Numbered from the stretch's first letter, positions 22,831-34,250 are shown. The stretch: DNA of 64,000 nucleotides from Gonapodya sp. JEL0774 (GCA_027604505.1 JADIIX010000013.1:186001-250000); one strand, 5' to 3'. Numbers and translations are program-made. Notes: a model not told the origin generated them from the letters alone.

Positions 22831-24612
22831 TCACCTCCCTGGTCCGAAAATATGCTCCGGTGGAGGCGGTACGTGTCCCGTCCCAAGCTGCATCCTCGGA
22901 CGTGTTTGCCCGTCCGGCATTTGATTCGTCGGTGGGAAGCTTCTCTCGTTCCAAGAGTGGGGACTCGGGTGGTGTGGGAAACTAGGTCCCGTGGGATTTT
23001 GAAAGCTGTCGCGGGTAACGTGTGGAACAGGCGGTTGATAGCTAAAGCGGTGCGGATCCTCTTTGTAGGGTCCCACTTGAGGAGCCGGAATAGGGGGGTA
23101 TGAGTACGGTGACGGTGCGGGGTACGATGCGTTCGGCCCAGATGACGACGGCCGGAAGGTAGATGATGCACCAGGCCCAGAAGCATAGCCATAATACCCA
23201 TTGACAGCTGGAGGTGGACCATGGGGTGCGTAACTAGCTTGCTGTGAGTTCAACGGCGGATACTGATTCCACGGCTCCTGAATGGGGGGATAGTTGAGAG
23301 GACCTCGAGTACTTCCATACGGAGGAACAGATTGCGTGCTACCATTTGGAGGTGGGTGAGGCACGGAGTGCTGTCGAATTAACTCAGACTCGGCGAAGGA
23401 CGGTGGAGCACCTGACGGGTGGTTTTGTCGTAATTGCTGCGTGGAAGGAGAGTCCACAGGAAATTGGAGTGGCTCCCGAGTGTATTCGTCTTTTATTTGT
23501 CCAGACGCAGGGGTAGACGAATGTGGGGACGTGGAGGGCAACGCTGCCGAAGCAGCAATGGGCGGTGGTGTCAAATTGAGGTGGGTGCGGAGAGACTCGT
23601 TCTCGCGGCTGTATAGAAGCAGGAGCGACGCATGCGGTGAGAAGGATGACAAAGAGAACGATAGCTCATGCGACGGCGTTCGGATGTTTTCGGTTTAGGT
23701 GTGGTGACATTAAGTAAGCATTTGTAATTCCGCGGAACTGTGGCCCGATCAACCGGGAGTGGACACACTTTCGCCCTGGCATTCCGACGGTCCGTTTCTT
23801 GAGCCCATAGCAGCCTCAAAGTATCTCACGACGCACCGAAGAACTTCATTCTCAGATCTAAGCCAGTCACACTTTTCCTCCACTTGGCGTAAACTGTCTT
23901 CAAGGTCCTTGACGTATCGGTCCCTGCGGTCTATGTGAGCAAAAGCGGTGTACACATTTTCGCAATCGATATTAGAGTGTGTGGTGCGACAAAGAAGGGG
24001 TGCCGAATTCGCTCGGTGGTGCCGGCGGGTGCGTACCTCGAAATGCCTGGCCGGTGGTAGTATGTGACGTTATATGCTGAGAGAAATGTTTACATTCCGA
24101 GACACAGAGACAACTACGGAATCCACATTTAGGCCACGAACGTGATTCAAGTTCATCGGTGACTGTGAGATGCCTCCAAGAAAAAGTCCAATCGCGGGGT
24201 GGAGCGGTAAATGAGCCGCGGCAAAACCCATTGAGTCTTTGGAATTCCGGCAGTGGGCCACCAGGTCTTTGAAGAGCCAGTAGATAAGATCACAAATGCT
24301 CACCTTTTGTGCTGCTCTGTTCTGGGCCTTGCGCTTAGCCTCACGATCGTCTTCCACTATGTGGTCGCCAGGGTGAGACCTCCCTCTTCGATTTTGCCCG
24401 TTCCGCGCTGCAAGCGACGACCGGGAGGTGGCGTCATATACTTCGAAAGATAAATGAGAGTCGTCTTCTGGAGGACCGGTGGGTCTCATAGAGAAGAACG
24501 GCGGAGGGTTTGGTTCAAGAGTTGTGGGAGCGGATGGTAAATGTGGGGGCAGGTCGTTCCACTGACTCGGGGAGCATTCAGCAGAAGAAGACCCAGCCCG
24601 CGAGGTCATCAT
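22831..24612 (-). CDS. YAP/AP-1-type bZIP transcription factor with 10-nt micro-exon
   Basis: Fungal Yap1/Pap1-class factor. Start ATG 24612 (MTSRAGSSSAECSPSQ after a second Met). The basic region spans three exons: REAKRKAQNRAAQK (exon end 24304), a micro-exon GCATTTCGAG at 24037-24046 encoding AFR plus one base, then DRRDRYVKDLEDSLRQVEE (from 23930). The result QNRAAQKAFRDRRDRYVKDL is the QNRAAQ-FR signature of the YAP subfamily, and the spacing is exact only if the micro-exon is used. The zipper continues WLRSENEVLR, then RENESLRTHL after another intron. The C-terminus (22831-23610) is Pro/Tyr/Ser-rich and disordered. I did not identify the paired cysteine-rich domains that make Yap1 redox-sensing. 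Confidence 0.88.
24037..24046 (-). other. 10-nt micro-exon of the YAP bZIP gene
   Basis: On the minus strand the decamer is preceded by CCGGCCAG and followed by GTACGC, so it has both an acceptor and a donor. It supplies A-F-R plus the first base of the next Asp codon. Flanking introns are 24047-24303 and 23931-24036. Without it the conserved AFR of the YAP basic region is missing. Confidence 0.8.
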
Positions 24613-24942
24613 ACGAGCGCGCACCGGGGCAGAGGTGGAAATGGAAGCAAAGTCAAAGCTCCTTGTTTACAAACGTGTGACTAAGACAACCCTGGTGCAT
24701 GTTTTTCCGAATCACGTATTATGTGAGTTATGAAAATAGCTCCCAAGGTATCCGCCCTGTTGAGTATGCAATAAGAAGGAATTATTTGTAGTACATTTCC
24801 ATTCTTGTCCAAAATGTGTTGGAATTTTGCAACCAGAATGCCGTGTTTACGATCTCTTGACTGTGCGTGTGTGGGAACCGACCGCATCCCCAACCAGGAC
24901 TTCTTATCGCTGCGGGTCCGCTTCCGACTGGACGCAACATCG
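24613..24942. other. Shared upstream region of two divergent genes
   Basis: 330 bp separating the divergently transcribed YAP factor and the DNAJC28-domain gene. Pyrimidine-rich on the right side; no clear binding site identified. Confidence 0.4.
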
Positions 24943-26979
24943 ATGTTCCCATCCCTTGCATTTTCCCACCTCAATCAATCCACCCTTCCCCCTCTTCTTC
25001 TTTTTCGTCCTGTTGCCAATCCTCCTTCCTTTCCTTTTCATCTCAAGTTCAATCGCAGGTTGCGGTTATGGGCTTTGTTCGGGGGATCAAAAAATGAACG
25101 TTTGGCCGCTCAGAACTCCAAAGTACTGCCAGTGGTGGAAGGAGAAGTCGTCGATGATCGTTTCGGATCGGATTCGCATCAGCATGAACCGACGCGAATG
25201 GCAGGATCGGCCGTGACATCGCCAAAATTTGATGCACCACATGTTCGCGCAATTCACAATCACCAACTCTACGTCGCAGAGCAGGTACGTATTTTGTTGA
25301 GAGTATTTTTTTAGCTGCCAGGATCAATGCTCTGAGTCCATCTACCCAAAGAACGCAATCCGAATGATGAAATTGGTACACGAATTCCCACAACTCCGCA
25401 CTATAGCCGCAGATGCAGTAAAGAAATCATCGACCGTCAGGCGAATAGACAACCGAGGTGGAGGGTCTCCATTGCCGATTCCAACTGCGGTCGCCCAGTT
25501 AAAGGAACCGCACACAAATGGAATGATCCCTCAAGATCTCGACAGCGAAGGAAAACCTCTCATTACAGAGGTGCGTTTCCCCTCCATGATCCTTTGTGCG
25601 TACGCGTGTATAAAAATGAAACGCTCGAAACGTCGTAACGTCGTTGTAGGGCCAGCTGCGCTCGTTCCTCTTCCGTGAACACCAACAAACCCGCCCCGAC
25701 GGAAAGCGCAACCCCGCAATGACAACTTCTGTCCCCGTTGTCGCACGTGCACGGCTTTCGGACAATCTCGGGTGGGTGCCCGGGGGCAGAAACGCACGGG
25801 ATAAAGAAGGTATCAAAGTTCGACTCGCCCACGCCAAGGAGGATGCGGTCAGTTGGGCCCACGTGGAATATGATGGATGCCTCTGCAAAATTGATGCTCA
25901 CGCGGCACTTTTCACCACCATCAGGAAGCGTACCGTCAACCCACCGAACAACTATGGCAAGAATACTGGACTGTCCGACCCTCCTCCGCAACGGGCTGGC
26001 AAGGAATCGTCGAGGAGCGGATAGAGCAAGCGAAACGTGCCGGTCTCTTCGACGATATCAAAGGTCGGGGTCGCCCAATCCAAGAATCCTCGGACAGTAA
26101 TAACCCGTTCTTGGATCGCACAGAGTATTTCTTGAACAAGGTGGGTGGGTGAAAAGTTTCCCTGCTTCTCAGAGTTGTCTCTCAACCTTCCAAATTTGAA
26201 TCTCGAAAGGCGATCAAATCCCAAGGGAACAGACCTTACTTTATCGAAATGAGTAAAGATATCGACGAGGAGATTCGTCTGTTCCGGAAAGAGGTGGGTA
26301 GCATTGCCCAACGCCCCACACTGCCCTTCCTGATTCCCTGACCTTTCTTCCCCCTTCCCCCCTCGTCTCTACACCAGATGCGCCTCATTTATGAAAGCGC
26401 GACCACACCTCCAGCGCCACCTAGGCCCGCAACTTCCACGTCGCACTGGCTCAGCTTCTCCTCTTCGGTGACTTCAAACCAATCGCGGAACCGAGCGTCG
26501 TCCACACCTCCTCATTCCCCAACGACCGCAGGCACACTTCCAGCCTCCTACACACGGCGAGCTACGTCGCATGCCGCCGGCAAAGTTAAGGAGATCAATG
26601 AGTGAGAATGTTGTCGTTGTTGGACTTTAAATCAGTATGACGGTGTTCTGATTTTGGCACTGCCCTGTCTGTTGAATAGTCGGATTCGGTAGGTTCTGCG
26701 TTCTCGTCTAACAGCAAGACCTCGTGTTTCAACGCAAAAATGTGGATCTTGGCTCCAGGAATTACAACATGACTGTGCCACGAGGGATTCCAGAGGTATG
26801 AGTTGTTACATGGTCGTGTTCACATCAGCAATATTAGTAACCTTGCGTCGTAGAAAATACCCTTGCTCCTTCAGACTGAAATTGAGCGTGGTGCTGGTAT
26901 AGTAAAGGAGCCCACCCGCTCAACCAAGACGGAGGGAGACACGCTCTTGAGTTTCTTGAACATTCGCTCGATGATATAA
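24943..26979 (+). CDS. DNAJC28-type conserved-domain (DUF1992) protein, probably mitochondrial
   Basis: The chosen ATG 24943 starts a hydrophobic, Arg-containing, acid-poor leader (LAFSHLNQSTLPPLLL, then FNRRLRLWALF), consistent with a mitochondrial presequence; in-frame ATGs further upstream are possible. The central and C-terminal exons carry the DUF1992 signature: GWQGIVEERIEQAKRAGLFD, then DIKGRGRPIQ, LDRTEYFLNK, then NRPYFIEMSKDIDEEIRLFR. The C-terminal consensus VKEINDRIR-NYNMTVP appears once the intron ending GCTCCAG is removed, followed by EKIPLLLQTEIERG and the stop at 26977-26979. No HPD-type J domain is visible, so the name refers only to the domain family. About eight exons. It converges on the PAS-kinase gene with only 81 bp between stops. 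Confidence 0.8.
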
Positions 26980-27060
26980 ATCGCATATCACCATCACATG
27001 ATTTAGATTCCACATCACAGACTGACATTTGTAAACATTATATTGTATTTGATCGCCGCG

Positions 27061-30000
27061 TCACGTTGGCCGCAACTGTCGACCTGTCACCTGGGTAATC
27101 ACCTGCTCTAACCGTTGCACTCTATCTAACAACTTTGCATTGCGCTCTTTGAGTGCCATGATGAGCATGTCTTTCTCCCTGCACTCCATACACTGGTCTA
27201 CATCTCCAAGCTGCTGGACAGTTCCGCCGGCGTACATTCGAGCCACAACAGACTTATCTAGTCGCTCAAGGGACGATTTATGACGCGCGGATGGGCGGGG
27301 GCTATGATGGTGATGATGAAGGTGGTGGGGTGGCTCTTGTGGTTGAGAAGTTCGAGGAGGGGCACCAGCTTCATCGCCAGAGGAAGCAGAGGAAACTGAG
27401 CCAGACTGCCACGACGAACCACTCTCGGAGCTGGTTCCGCTTGACCCACTGCTTTTCACCTCGTCGTGTTCCAGGATCTCCCGGATCTCGGAGGGATTGA
27501 GGATCGCCTTGTGCTCCAACAGTTTGCGGCGACCCATCAACACTTCCCCAACCTCTGACTGCAGTTGTTGAGTGAAAGCGCAGTTGGGATTGTCCCCTTC
27601 GATCTCCAAGGCTTCTCCGTTCCATTTCTTAATGATCATCTCCTTGGCAATGACGGCACCATTGGGAGTGGCTATATGGGGGACAGGATCACTGGGAGGT
27701 TTGGGTCCATACTCCAACGAGAGATTAGGATATCGTGAGGCTGTGAGAGGATCTAGTGTGTTGAGGAGAGGGTGCGCCAGAATCTCCAGGGCGGAGAGTC
27801 TTTGTGCGGGATCTGGAGCAACCATGCGCTTGAGGACCGAGTACTGAATTGGCAAAAAGGAATATTCACGCCTCTTTGAGTTGATGTACAACAGGATTTT
27901 GCGCGAGACATTCGTGTTCTTACCTCCTTGGGCCATCTTCGCTTAAATCCTTCGGGTACAACACCTTTCCTCAGGTCCATGAGTGTCATGACTCGCTCCA
28001 TTGCAGAAGAGAATGGCCAATAGAGTTCAAAAAACAACACACCAAGCGAATAAATATCCGTTTTCGAGTCGTAACGACGTCGCGACAGTTGCTCGGGGGA
28101 TGCATAGAGAAGGGTGCCAACTCCCAAGGTCAGGTTGACTGTTTGAGTGAGGTGACCTAGAAAATTCAAATTAGAACTAACATGAACTCGACCAAACATG
28201 CGTAATGATGAGAAATGACGCACCATCCTCAGCAAGTTTCTTGATCAGGGTTTCGTCAATCTTCCCACCATTCTTCTGGACCTGCTCGACGAGCATATCC
28301 TTCTCCGCTTCATCTATCTCTTTGTTCTGAAGCATCTCATCCCAAAGATCTCTTACGAGCTCGGTTTCGGTTTCCGGCATATGTCGTTGTTTTTGGCTGA
28401 TATCTTTGGCAAGCCCGAAGTCCCCTAACAGGACATGATCATCCTCTTGCAAAAATACTATGTAATCGACAGAATAGGAAAGTTGGGCGACACTAAACTG
28501 CAAAATCAGGTCGAATGAATTCAGAGATGTCTCACCGTTGCCAGGCTTGATATCGCGATGGATGAACCCGGAAGAGTGTACATGCGCCAACTGATACACC
28601 AAAAAGAAAAATCGACACTAATTTAAAGACAAACGAGACGCCCACAACATACCCCTTGCACGATCTGCCTGAAGATGCGTTCATTCCGTCTCTTCTCAAT
28701 TATAACCCTCGGCCGTTGAGCGTTTCTCGCCTGGAGCCACTTGTGCAGGTTTGTCGAGGAGCACAATTGCATCTGGATAAATAACACAGTGGATCCTTCC
28801 CGTTGCTCTGTTTGCGCGGTTTCCCGAGCTCCATGAGGCAAGTCTTCAGGAGCTGTTGGCCGCGCACGTTGCGAAGAAGATGATGGGATTGGTACAGGAG
28901 ACGGCTGCTGAGTTGGTGGAGGGACAAAAACTGGCATCGGCGGAGCTACAAAAGCTTGCTGGCCTGGGGCGAAGAAAGGCTGCTGGATCGCTGCACCCGG
29001 CGGGGGAACGAATTGCGGCAGTGGGATGGGACCAACAGGTGGGAGACCACCCGCTGCAGTGGACGCTGGTGTTGTGACTCGTAGTGGAACTGGAGTTGGT
29101 GGTGTGGAGGGAGGGGGACGAGGCATCCCCGCCAGAGGCGACGAGGCAGCCGGAATCGTCGAGACGAGAGTTGCAGACTTGGTTCTTTGTCTGGATGGTG
29201 GCTCCAGTGCCTTTTTCGCAGCTTTCGTATCTCGAAATGGCTCCCCAGTTGCAAGTCGAGGGGGCACGGAGGTCAGCACGGGCATAGGGTGCACCGGCGG
29301 GGGTCCCACAGGCGCGCGATCCACCGGCACAGGTGCTGGCGCTGGAACTGGCCTGACAACTAGCGGTGGTGCTATCGAACTAACCACTTGAGAGATCGCC
29401 TTGGGACCGCTGGAAGACAATACCCCACTTGGTCCACGTGGTCGTTTCGGCACAGGTGGTGGAGCCTTCTGTCCCACCTTCGCACCGACAACACCTTCAC
29501 CGCGTCCTTTTAGCGGCGGTCCTGAGCTCGGACTGATACTCCCAGCTACTCCTACTGCGGCGCTGCTTGCCGACGAGTCCGACTCTACGCCCGCATCCTC
29601 AGTATCTCCATCAGTTCCTTTCGTGGTCGCCACGGCCACGTTGAGCGAAGGGTGGTGGAATTTGCTGGGTTGATGCGTCTGTGACTGTCCTTGTTCTGTC
29701 AAGGGTGAGTCCTGGTGCCGGAAACCTTCCGCGCTGTCGTCCAACGCCCGCTCGAAGACGGAGTTTGCTGTGAGAACAATCTTCATGCTAGGCGTAGCCT
29801 CAGTTGCGGTCGAGGGGATTGCCAAGGGGAACGACTCGCCACCGGGCCTTGACGGTGCCATTCCCATCGTTGCCTGCACTCCACCCCCAGCACGCACTGT
29901 CCCCGTCGCGCCTGCGATGAGTTCAATGTTATGTATTGCCGGCAACATCCCCGATGTCGAAGACCCCGAGGACCTCACGAACACCGACTCTGACCCCGTA

Positions 30001-33000
30001 CTCCCGGTGGGAGCTTCCACCGAGGACCCCGTGCCCGCCGAGTCCTGCCTCACGTGCGATCCACCCAGCAGCATCCCACTCGTCCCACCACCAGCCTCGC
30101 CAGACGACCCCGACGCATCCGCTCCACCTTGATGAATGTTGGGCCCGCTCCCACTGGACCCCGAGGTCGGCCCGGACGACATGGCACGACCACCACCATC
30201 ACCACGCTTGCCCAGGGCCCCTTCATCAGACTCTTCGGTGTCCGTTGTGTCAGTATCACTGTCATTCCCAGTCCCAAGCGCCTGCAATCCGGCACCGGCA
30301 CCGGCCAGCCCCACCGCCGCATCGTCGGTCGCTGTTCCACGACGGGGCACTCCGCCGCGCGCGCCGGCACGGAGCTTGCCCTTGCTTGCCCTCCCCCGTT
30401 CACCACCAGTGCTCGACTTCACGCCCGTGCCCGTCCCACCCCTCACCGTCACCGTCGTCGCCGTTCCAGTACCCGCAGTACCAGCAGTCCCCTCCCCTTC
30501 CTCTTCCTCCTCCTCTACCACCCTGCTCTCCCTCTTCCCGGCCCCGCTCTTCCCCCTCGCTCCCTCCTTCCCCCCGGCGGGCCCACCCACCCCCTGCGCC
30601 TGTCCTTGCCCTGCACCCCCCTTGGGCTCTATCCCGGTTCCCGCGCCCTCCCCCTCGAACACGGCCTCGACCCAACTGTTGAAATATCTCACCACGTTGG
30701 GGTGGTTCGATATCCTCGCGAACGTCTTCACCTCCCTGATGATCCTCGCGTCGTCAGGACCCAAGTGCGTCCCGGTGTTGGTGTTGGTGCCCCCATGCAG
30801 TGGGTGGCCCCCCGTCCCGGTCCCCATCCCCGTTCCCGTCACGGGCCCGGTATGCCCCGACCCCTGTCCCCCGCCCCCCCTCCCAGCCGACGCTGTCCTC
30901 GTTCTCACCCCCCTCCCAGTCCCAGCCCGCCCGTCCCCGCCAACCACCACCGACCCTGTCCCTGTGGTCCCTGTGGTATCCCCCGCCCCGCCCATGGACA
31001 CGGACCCGTCCGACCGTATGTCGGACGGCGAGGCCTCGGAGGGGCTTTGTGGGTGTCCTCCTCCTCCGGGGGGATGTACGACGTTGTGGGACTGAGAGTG
31101 GTTACGGGAGGTGGGTGGGGTGGTGGGGGCGTGGATGGACTAGGTGGGGGTTGGTGGGGGGGGTGTGGTTTGGTCAGTCACGCACATGCATTTCCCAGCC
31201 TGTACGTCCCGTCCCGTCCCCAACCCCACCCCGCCCAACCCAACCCACACCCCACACCCCACGCAACGTACGCTCATATAATCCTGCGGATGGCACTGCA
31301 ACCTGACCTTCTTCACGGCGTACTCTTGTCCGTCGAGTCGGTTGCGCGCCCTGAACACAGCGCCGAAACCGCCTTTGCCGAGAAAGGCGAGTTCTACGGG
31401 GGGAGGGGGCGCAGGTCGTGATCCGGGTCGCTCTGCCGCTCAGGGGCCCGCCCATCCCATCCCAATTTACCCCCCTCCTCTCCCTCCCCCCCCCCCCCTC
31501 CCCCAACCCACCTTCAAACTCCCCCAAATACCGACTGGCCCCTCCCCACTCCACAGCCCCCCTGCCTCCCGCCTCCTTATCCCTAATCGTGGCCACAAAG
31601 ATCCGTCCCATATCTGGCCCGGTGGTGGTGGACATCGTGGTGTGCGTGCTGGACGTGGTGGTGCTGGAGAGGGTGGGCAGGTGGGGTAATGGTGTGGCCG
31701 TGGTGGCGGGGGTGGCGGGGGGGGTGGACGGGGGCAAGGGGGAAGGGGAGGTGGCGGGGACAGGGTCACGGGGGAACTCGCCGAGGGGGACAAAGATGGC
31801 ACGGTTGGTAGGGCCGTTGCGGGGTTTTGCGGAGTTTGCGTGGTTGCCGAGGTTCACCACCCCAGTCCACACCTCACACCTCGAGTGACACGTCCCACGT
31901 CCTACGTCAACACCGCTGTGCCTGCGTCCCGCGTGCTGCGCAATACGCGCCATCGAGCCAGGTTCACAGTCCCGAGTGCCCGCATCCCGAGCGCCGGGTG
32001 ACGGGTCACGGCCCGCCGTCCGTGAATTCAACTTGTTCCGTCCACACCCTGCTCACCCCGCTCCCCATGTGCCATCAACGCAGCGTGCCACTGTCCCTCG
32101 TCCCACGATTTTTCTTTCTTTTTCCTCGTGCCGCGGGTTTCGCTCGCTCGCAACCACATCTCGACTCTGACTCGACACAACCACCATGGCCCCCGACCGC
32201 GGCCACATTCATGGTTCATGATCCACCACACCGGCCACCGCCCACCGCAGACCGCACATCGACCACCACCACACCCAGACTCGAAAAGCCCGCACCGCCA
32301 TTCCATCGTACCATTGCTACCGACCCGCCCCACCGTCCGCGCGCGCCGTACCGTACCGAGACCACCGCGTCCGCCTGCCGCCCTCCCAACCGCCGCCCTC
32401 CCACTTTTCACTTTTCACTTCCAACCTCCCACTCCCCCCGACCATACCACCCCCTCCCCCACCGCCCCAGTCTTACCCACCCTCGGCCTCCCCCCCTCCT
32501 TGAGATAACTCCTCATGTACCTGTCGTGGTTGCGGGCAAAGACCGAGGGCATGAGGATGCGGACCTGGGAGGGAGGGGGGTGGTGGGTGGTGGGATGAGT
32601 GGGAGTCGGTTGGTTGGCCTCGTACACATAGGAAAGGGCTGACAGTCGTTTCAAGGCAATCGCCTCCCGCGGACTGTGCCCGCCGCTGACGCTTGCGAGT
32701 CGCTCCGCTCGGGATCAATCGCCACCGGCGGGACTGTGCCCCGTCGCTAGCGCTCGGCCCACTCAACGCACATTCTGGAGTCCGACGACCTCGTGTTTTG
32801 CCCAACCAAACATTCTCGATGCGGCGGAGTTGAACTCGATGATCGTGCCGTCGCCGTTTGCGACGATGACAGCGTCTATGATTGAGTCCATGAAGGAGAG
32901 GACAGGGAGGTTTGCGCCTGAGGAGGAGGAGGCAGAGCGGGATACGGCGGAAGGGAGGGGTTGGAGGGGTGGGTGTGGTGGGTGTGGTGATTGGGATGGG

Positions 33001-33323
33001 TGGGGTGGGTGGGGTGGATGGGATGGGTGTGGTGGATGGGATGGGTGGGATGGGTGTGGGGATGGGGGCCATGGCGGGTGTGCGGGAGAGGGAGAGGGAG
33101 AGGGAGAGTGAGAGGGAGAGGGGTTGAGTTGGTGGTGTTGATGGGTGTTGGATGGGAGACTTGGGACTGGAATGAATCCACTCTGCACGTTGCTGCTGCT
33201 GTGTGCTGTCTGTGCTGAGAGTGCTGTGTGTGCTGTCTGCATTCCCCCTGTGTCCCCACCCCCACTCTCTCTCCCCTCCACTCCCATCGCATCCCCCAAT
33301 TTCTCCTTCTCCCAATCCCCCAT
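27061..33323 (-). CDS. PAS-domain eIF2-alpha kinase (HRI-like)
   Basis: Predicted stress kinase phosphorylating eIF2-alpha. ATG 33323 opens a Pro/His/Ser repeat region, then a PAS domain: MDSIIDAVIVANGDGTIIEF, SAASRMFGWAKHEVVGLQN (32772-32890), an intron at 32565-32771, VRILMPSVFARNHDRYMRSY (32477-32564), and later strands (AIFVPLGEF near 31785; GRIFVATIRDKEAG near 31610). The last strand runs in one frame into the kinase start SRYLGEFEELAFLGKGGFGA, very like HRI. Kinase motifs: AVKK (31310), the eIF2AK-type VVRYFNSWVEAV (30680), LFIQMQLC (28790), HRDIKPGN (28550), GDFGLAKD (28420) and GTLLYASPEQL with SLGVLFFELYWPF (28010-28110). A low-complexity insert of about 620 residues lies between beta4 and beta5. 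The C-terminal coiled coil (CREKDMLIMALKERNAKLLD) resembles HRI. No RWD or HisRS-like region was seen, so it is not GCN2. Confidence 0.85.
32477..32900 (-). other. PAS core (two exons) of the eIF2-alpha kinase, FixL-like
   Basis: Exon A (to 32772) holds the A-beta to E-alpha part; exon B (32564-32477) holds the F-helix segment LMPSVFARNHDRYMRSYL. The GT at 32771 and the CAG before 32564 give a clean phase-0 join, LQN-VRILMP. The LMP...HD.Y...YL pattern is that of FixL and related PAS sensors, in which this His is the haem iron ligand. The Arg that follows six residues later in FixL is Ser here. Confidence 0.8.
32657..32757. repeat. Two imperfect copies of a ~40-bp GC-rich unit
   Basis: CAATCGCC...GGACTGTGCCC...CGCTGACGCTTGCG at 32657-32696 recurs with changes at 32716-32757. 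Both copies lie inside the PAS intron. Confidence 0.5.
32975..33125. repeat. Simple repeats (GGATGGGTG-type, then GGGAGA)
   Basis: On the plus strand GGTGGGTG/GGATGGGTG units (about 32975-33060) are followed by GGGAGA units (33085-33125). On the minus strand they encode the Pro/His/Ser-rich leader of the PAS kinase. Confidence 0.75.
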
Positions 33324-34158
33324 TCAACTCTCCTTTTCCTCTCCTTTCCCCTAACGCTGATATTTCCTTGTTCTGTTCTCCTTCTTCCCGCTCTGTTGTG
33401 TCCTTCCCTCACCCCCTCCGTTCCTGCTCCACCTGGCCCTGTCCTGTATTCTGCCAATCGATCACGCTCCCCTGTTTTCCTCTCTATGATTTTTTATCCC
33501 GTCCCGTCCCGAGCCTGTGCTCCCGTGTTCGCACCCGCCGCTCGTGACTCCAATCCCGTTTTGCGTCTCGCCTTCAGTATGACCTCAATGCTCGCACAGG
33601 GCTCAACAACACCAACACACATCCTGGCGTTCCCACCACCTCCCCTGAAACTTTCGCTAGTACATTTTCACCCACCCACAAGTACCTATACCCCTTGCTT
33701 TGTTTGCTCATTTCATTCACTCTCTCCTCATCCCCAAAATGTAAGTTTAATCAAACTTTTTTCACGCACATACCGACGACAACTGCTTCCTTCCCACGCT
33801 TTCAATCCGCGCGAGACGAATCAAGTTACGCGCGCGGTCTTGGGCCTTGGACCCACTGAGATTGTCCCCGTCTGCCGTTCATACCGACCCCTGTTGATCC
33901 CCTTTTGGTCGACCCCCGGATCCGGCCGATGGACGTGTCATATGCATACCGCGTCCTGCTTACCCCTGCTGAGAGATAGACACCCGTTCGTAGTTCGTAT
34001 GGTCCGGGCCCCTTCTCTCAACTTTACTCCCTTCCAGTGTTTCGGAGTACATAATATTGTGCATCATGAGAGAGTCTCGCGGTCACGTGTCACGTTCTTT
34101 CATCCTTCGCAGTTCTCACACGCAACTTTGTTCAACATGACCCCACCAACAACCCCCA

Positions 34159-34250
34159 CCAACCTGGCAACCTGGCAACCTGGCAACCTGGTGACCTGGT
34201 GACCTCGTAACCTGGCAACCTGCCACCCTGCCGCCCTGCCACCCTGGTGA
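34159..34250. repeat. Minisatellite, 9-bp unit (ACCTGGCA-A type)
   Basis: About ten consecutive 9-bp units of the form AACCTGGCA, drifting through ACCTGGTG to CACCCTGCC at the right end. It is noncoding as far as I can tell. Confidence 0.85.

Noticed and set aside
29026-31421. Long plus-strand open frames rich in Pro/Thr/Ser
   Set aside because: They are shadows of the GC-rich low-complexity insert of the minus-strand kinase; they have no start context, motifs or splice partners.
32500-33323. A separate PAS-only gene next to the kinase
   Set aside because: The last PAS strand (GRIFVATIRDKEAG) continues in one frame into the kinase start SRYLGEFE, which favours a single gene; kept as the main alternative to test.
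33228-34202. Plus-strand frame of 324 codons, Pro/Ser/Cys-rich
   Set aside because: Compositional by-product of C/T-rich DNA; it runs through the 9-bp minisatellite and shows no family signature.
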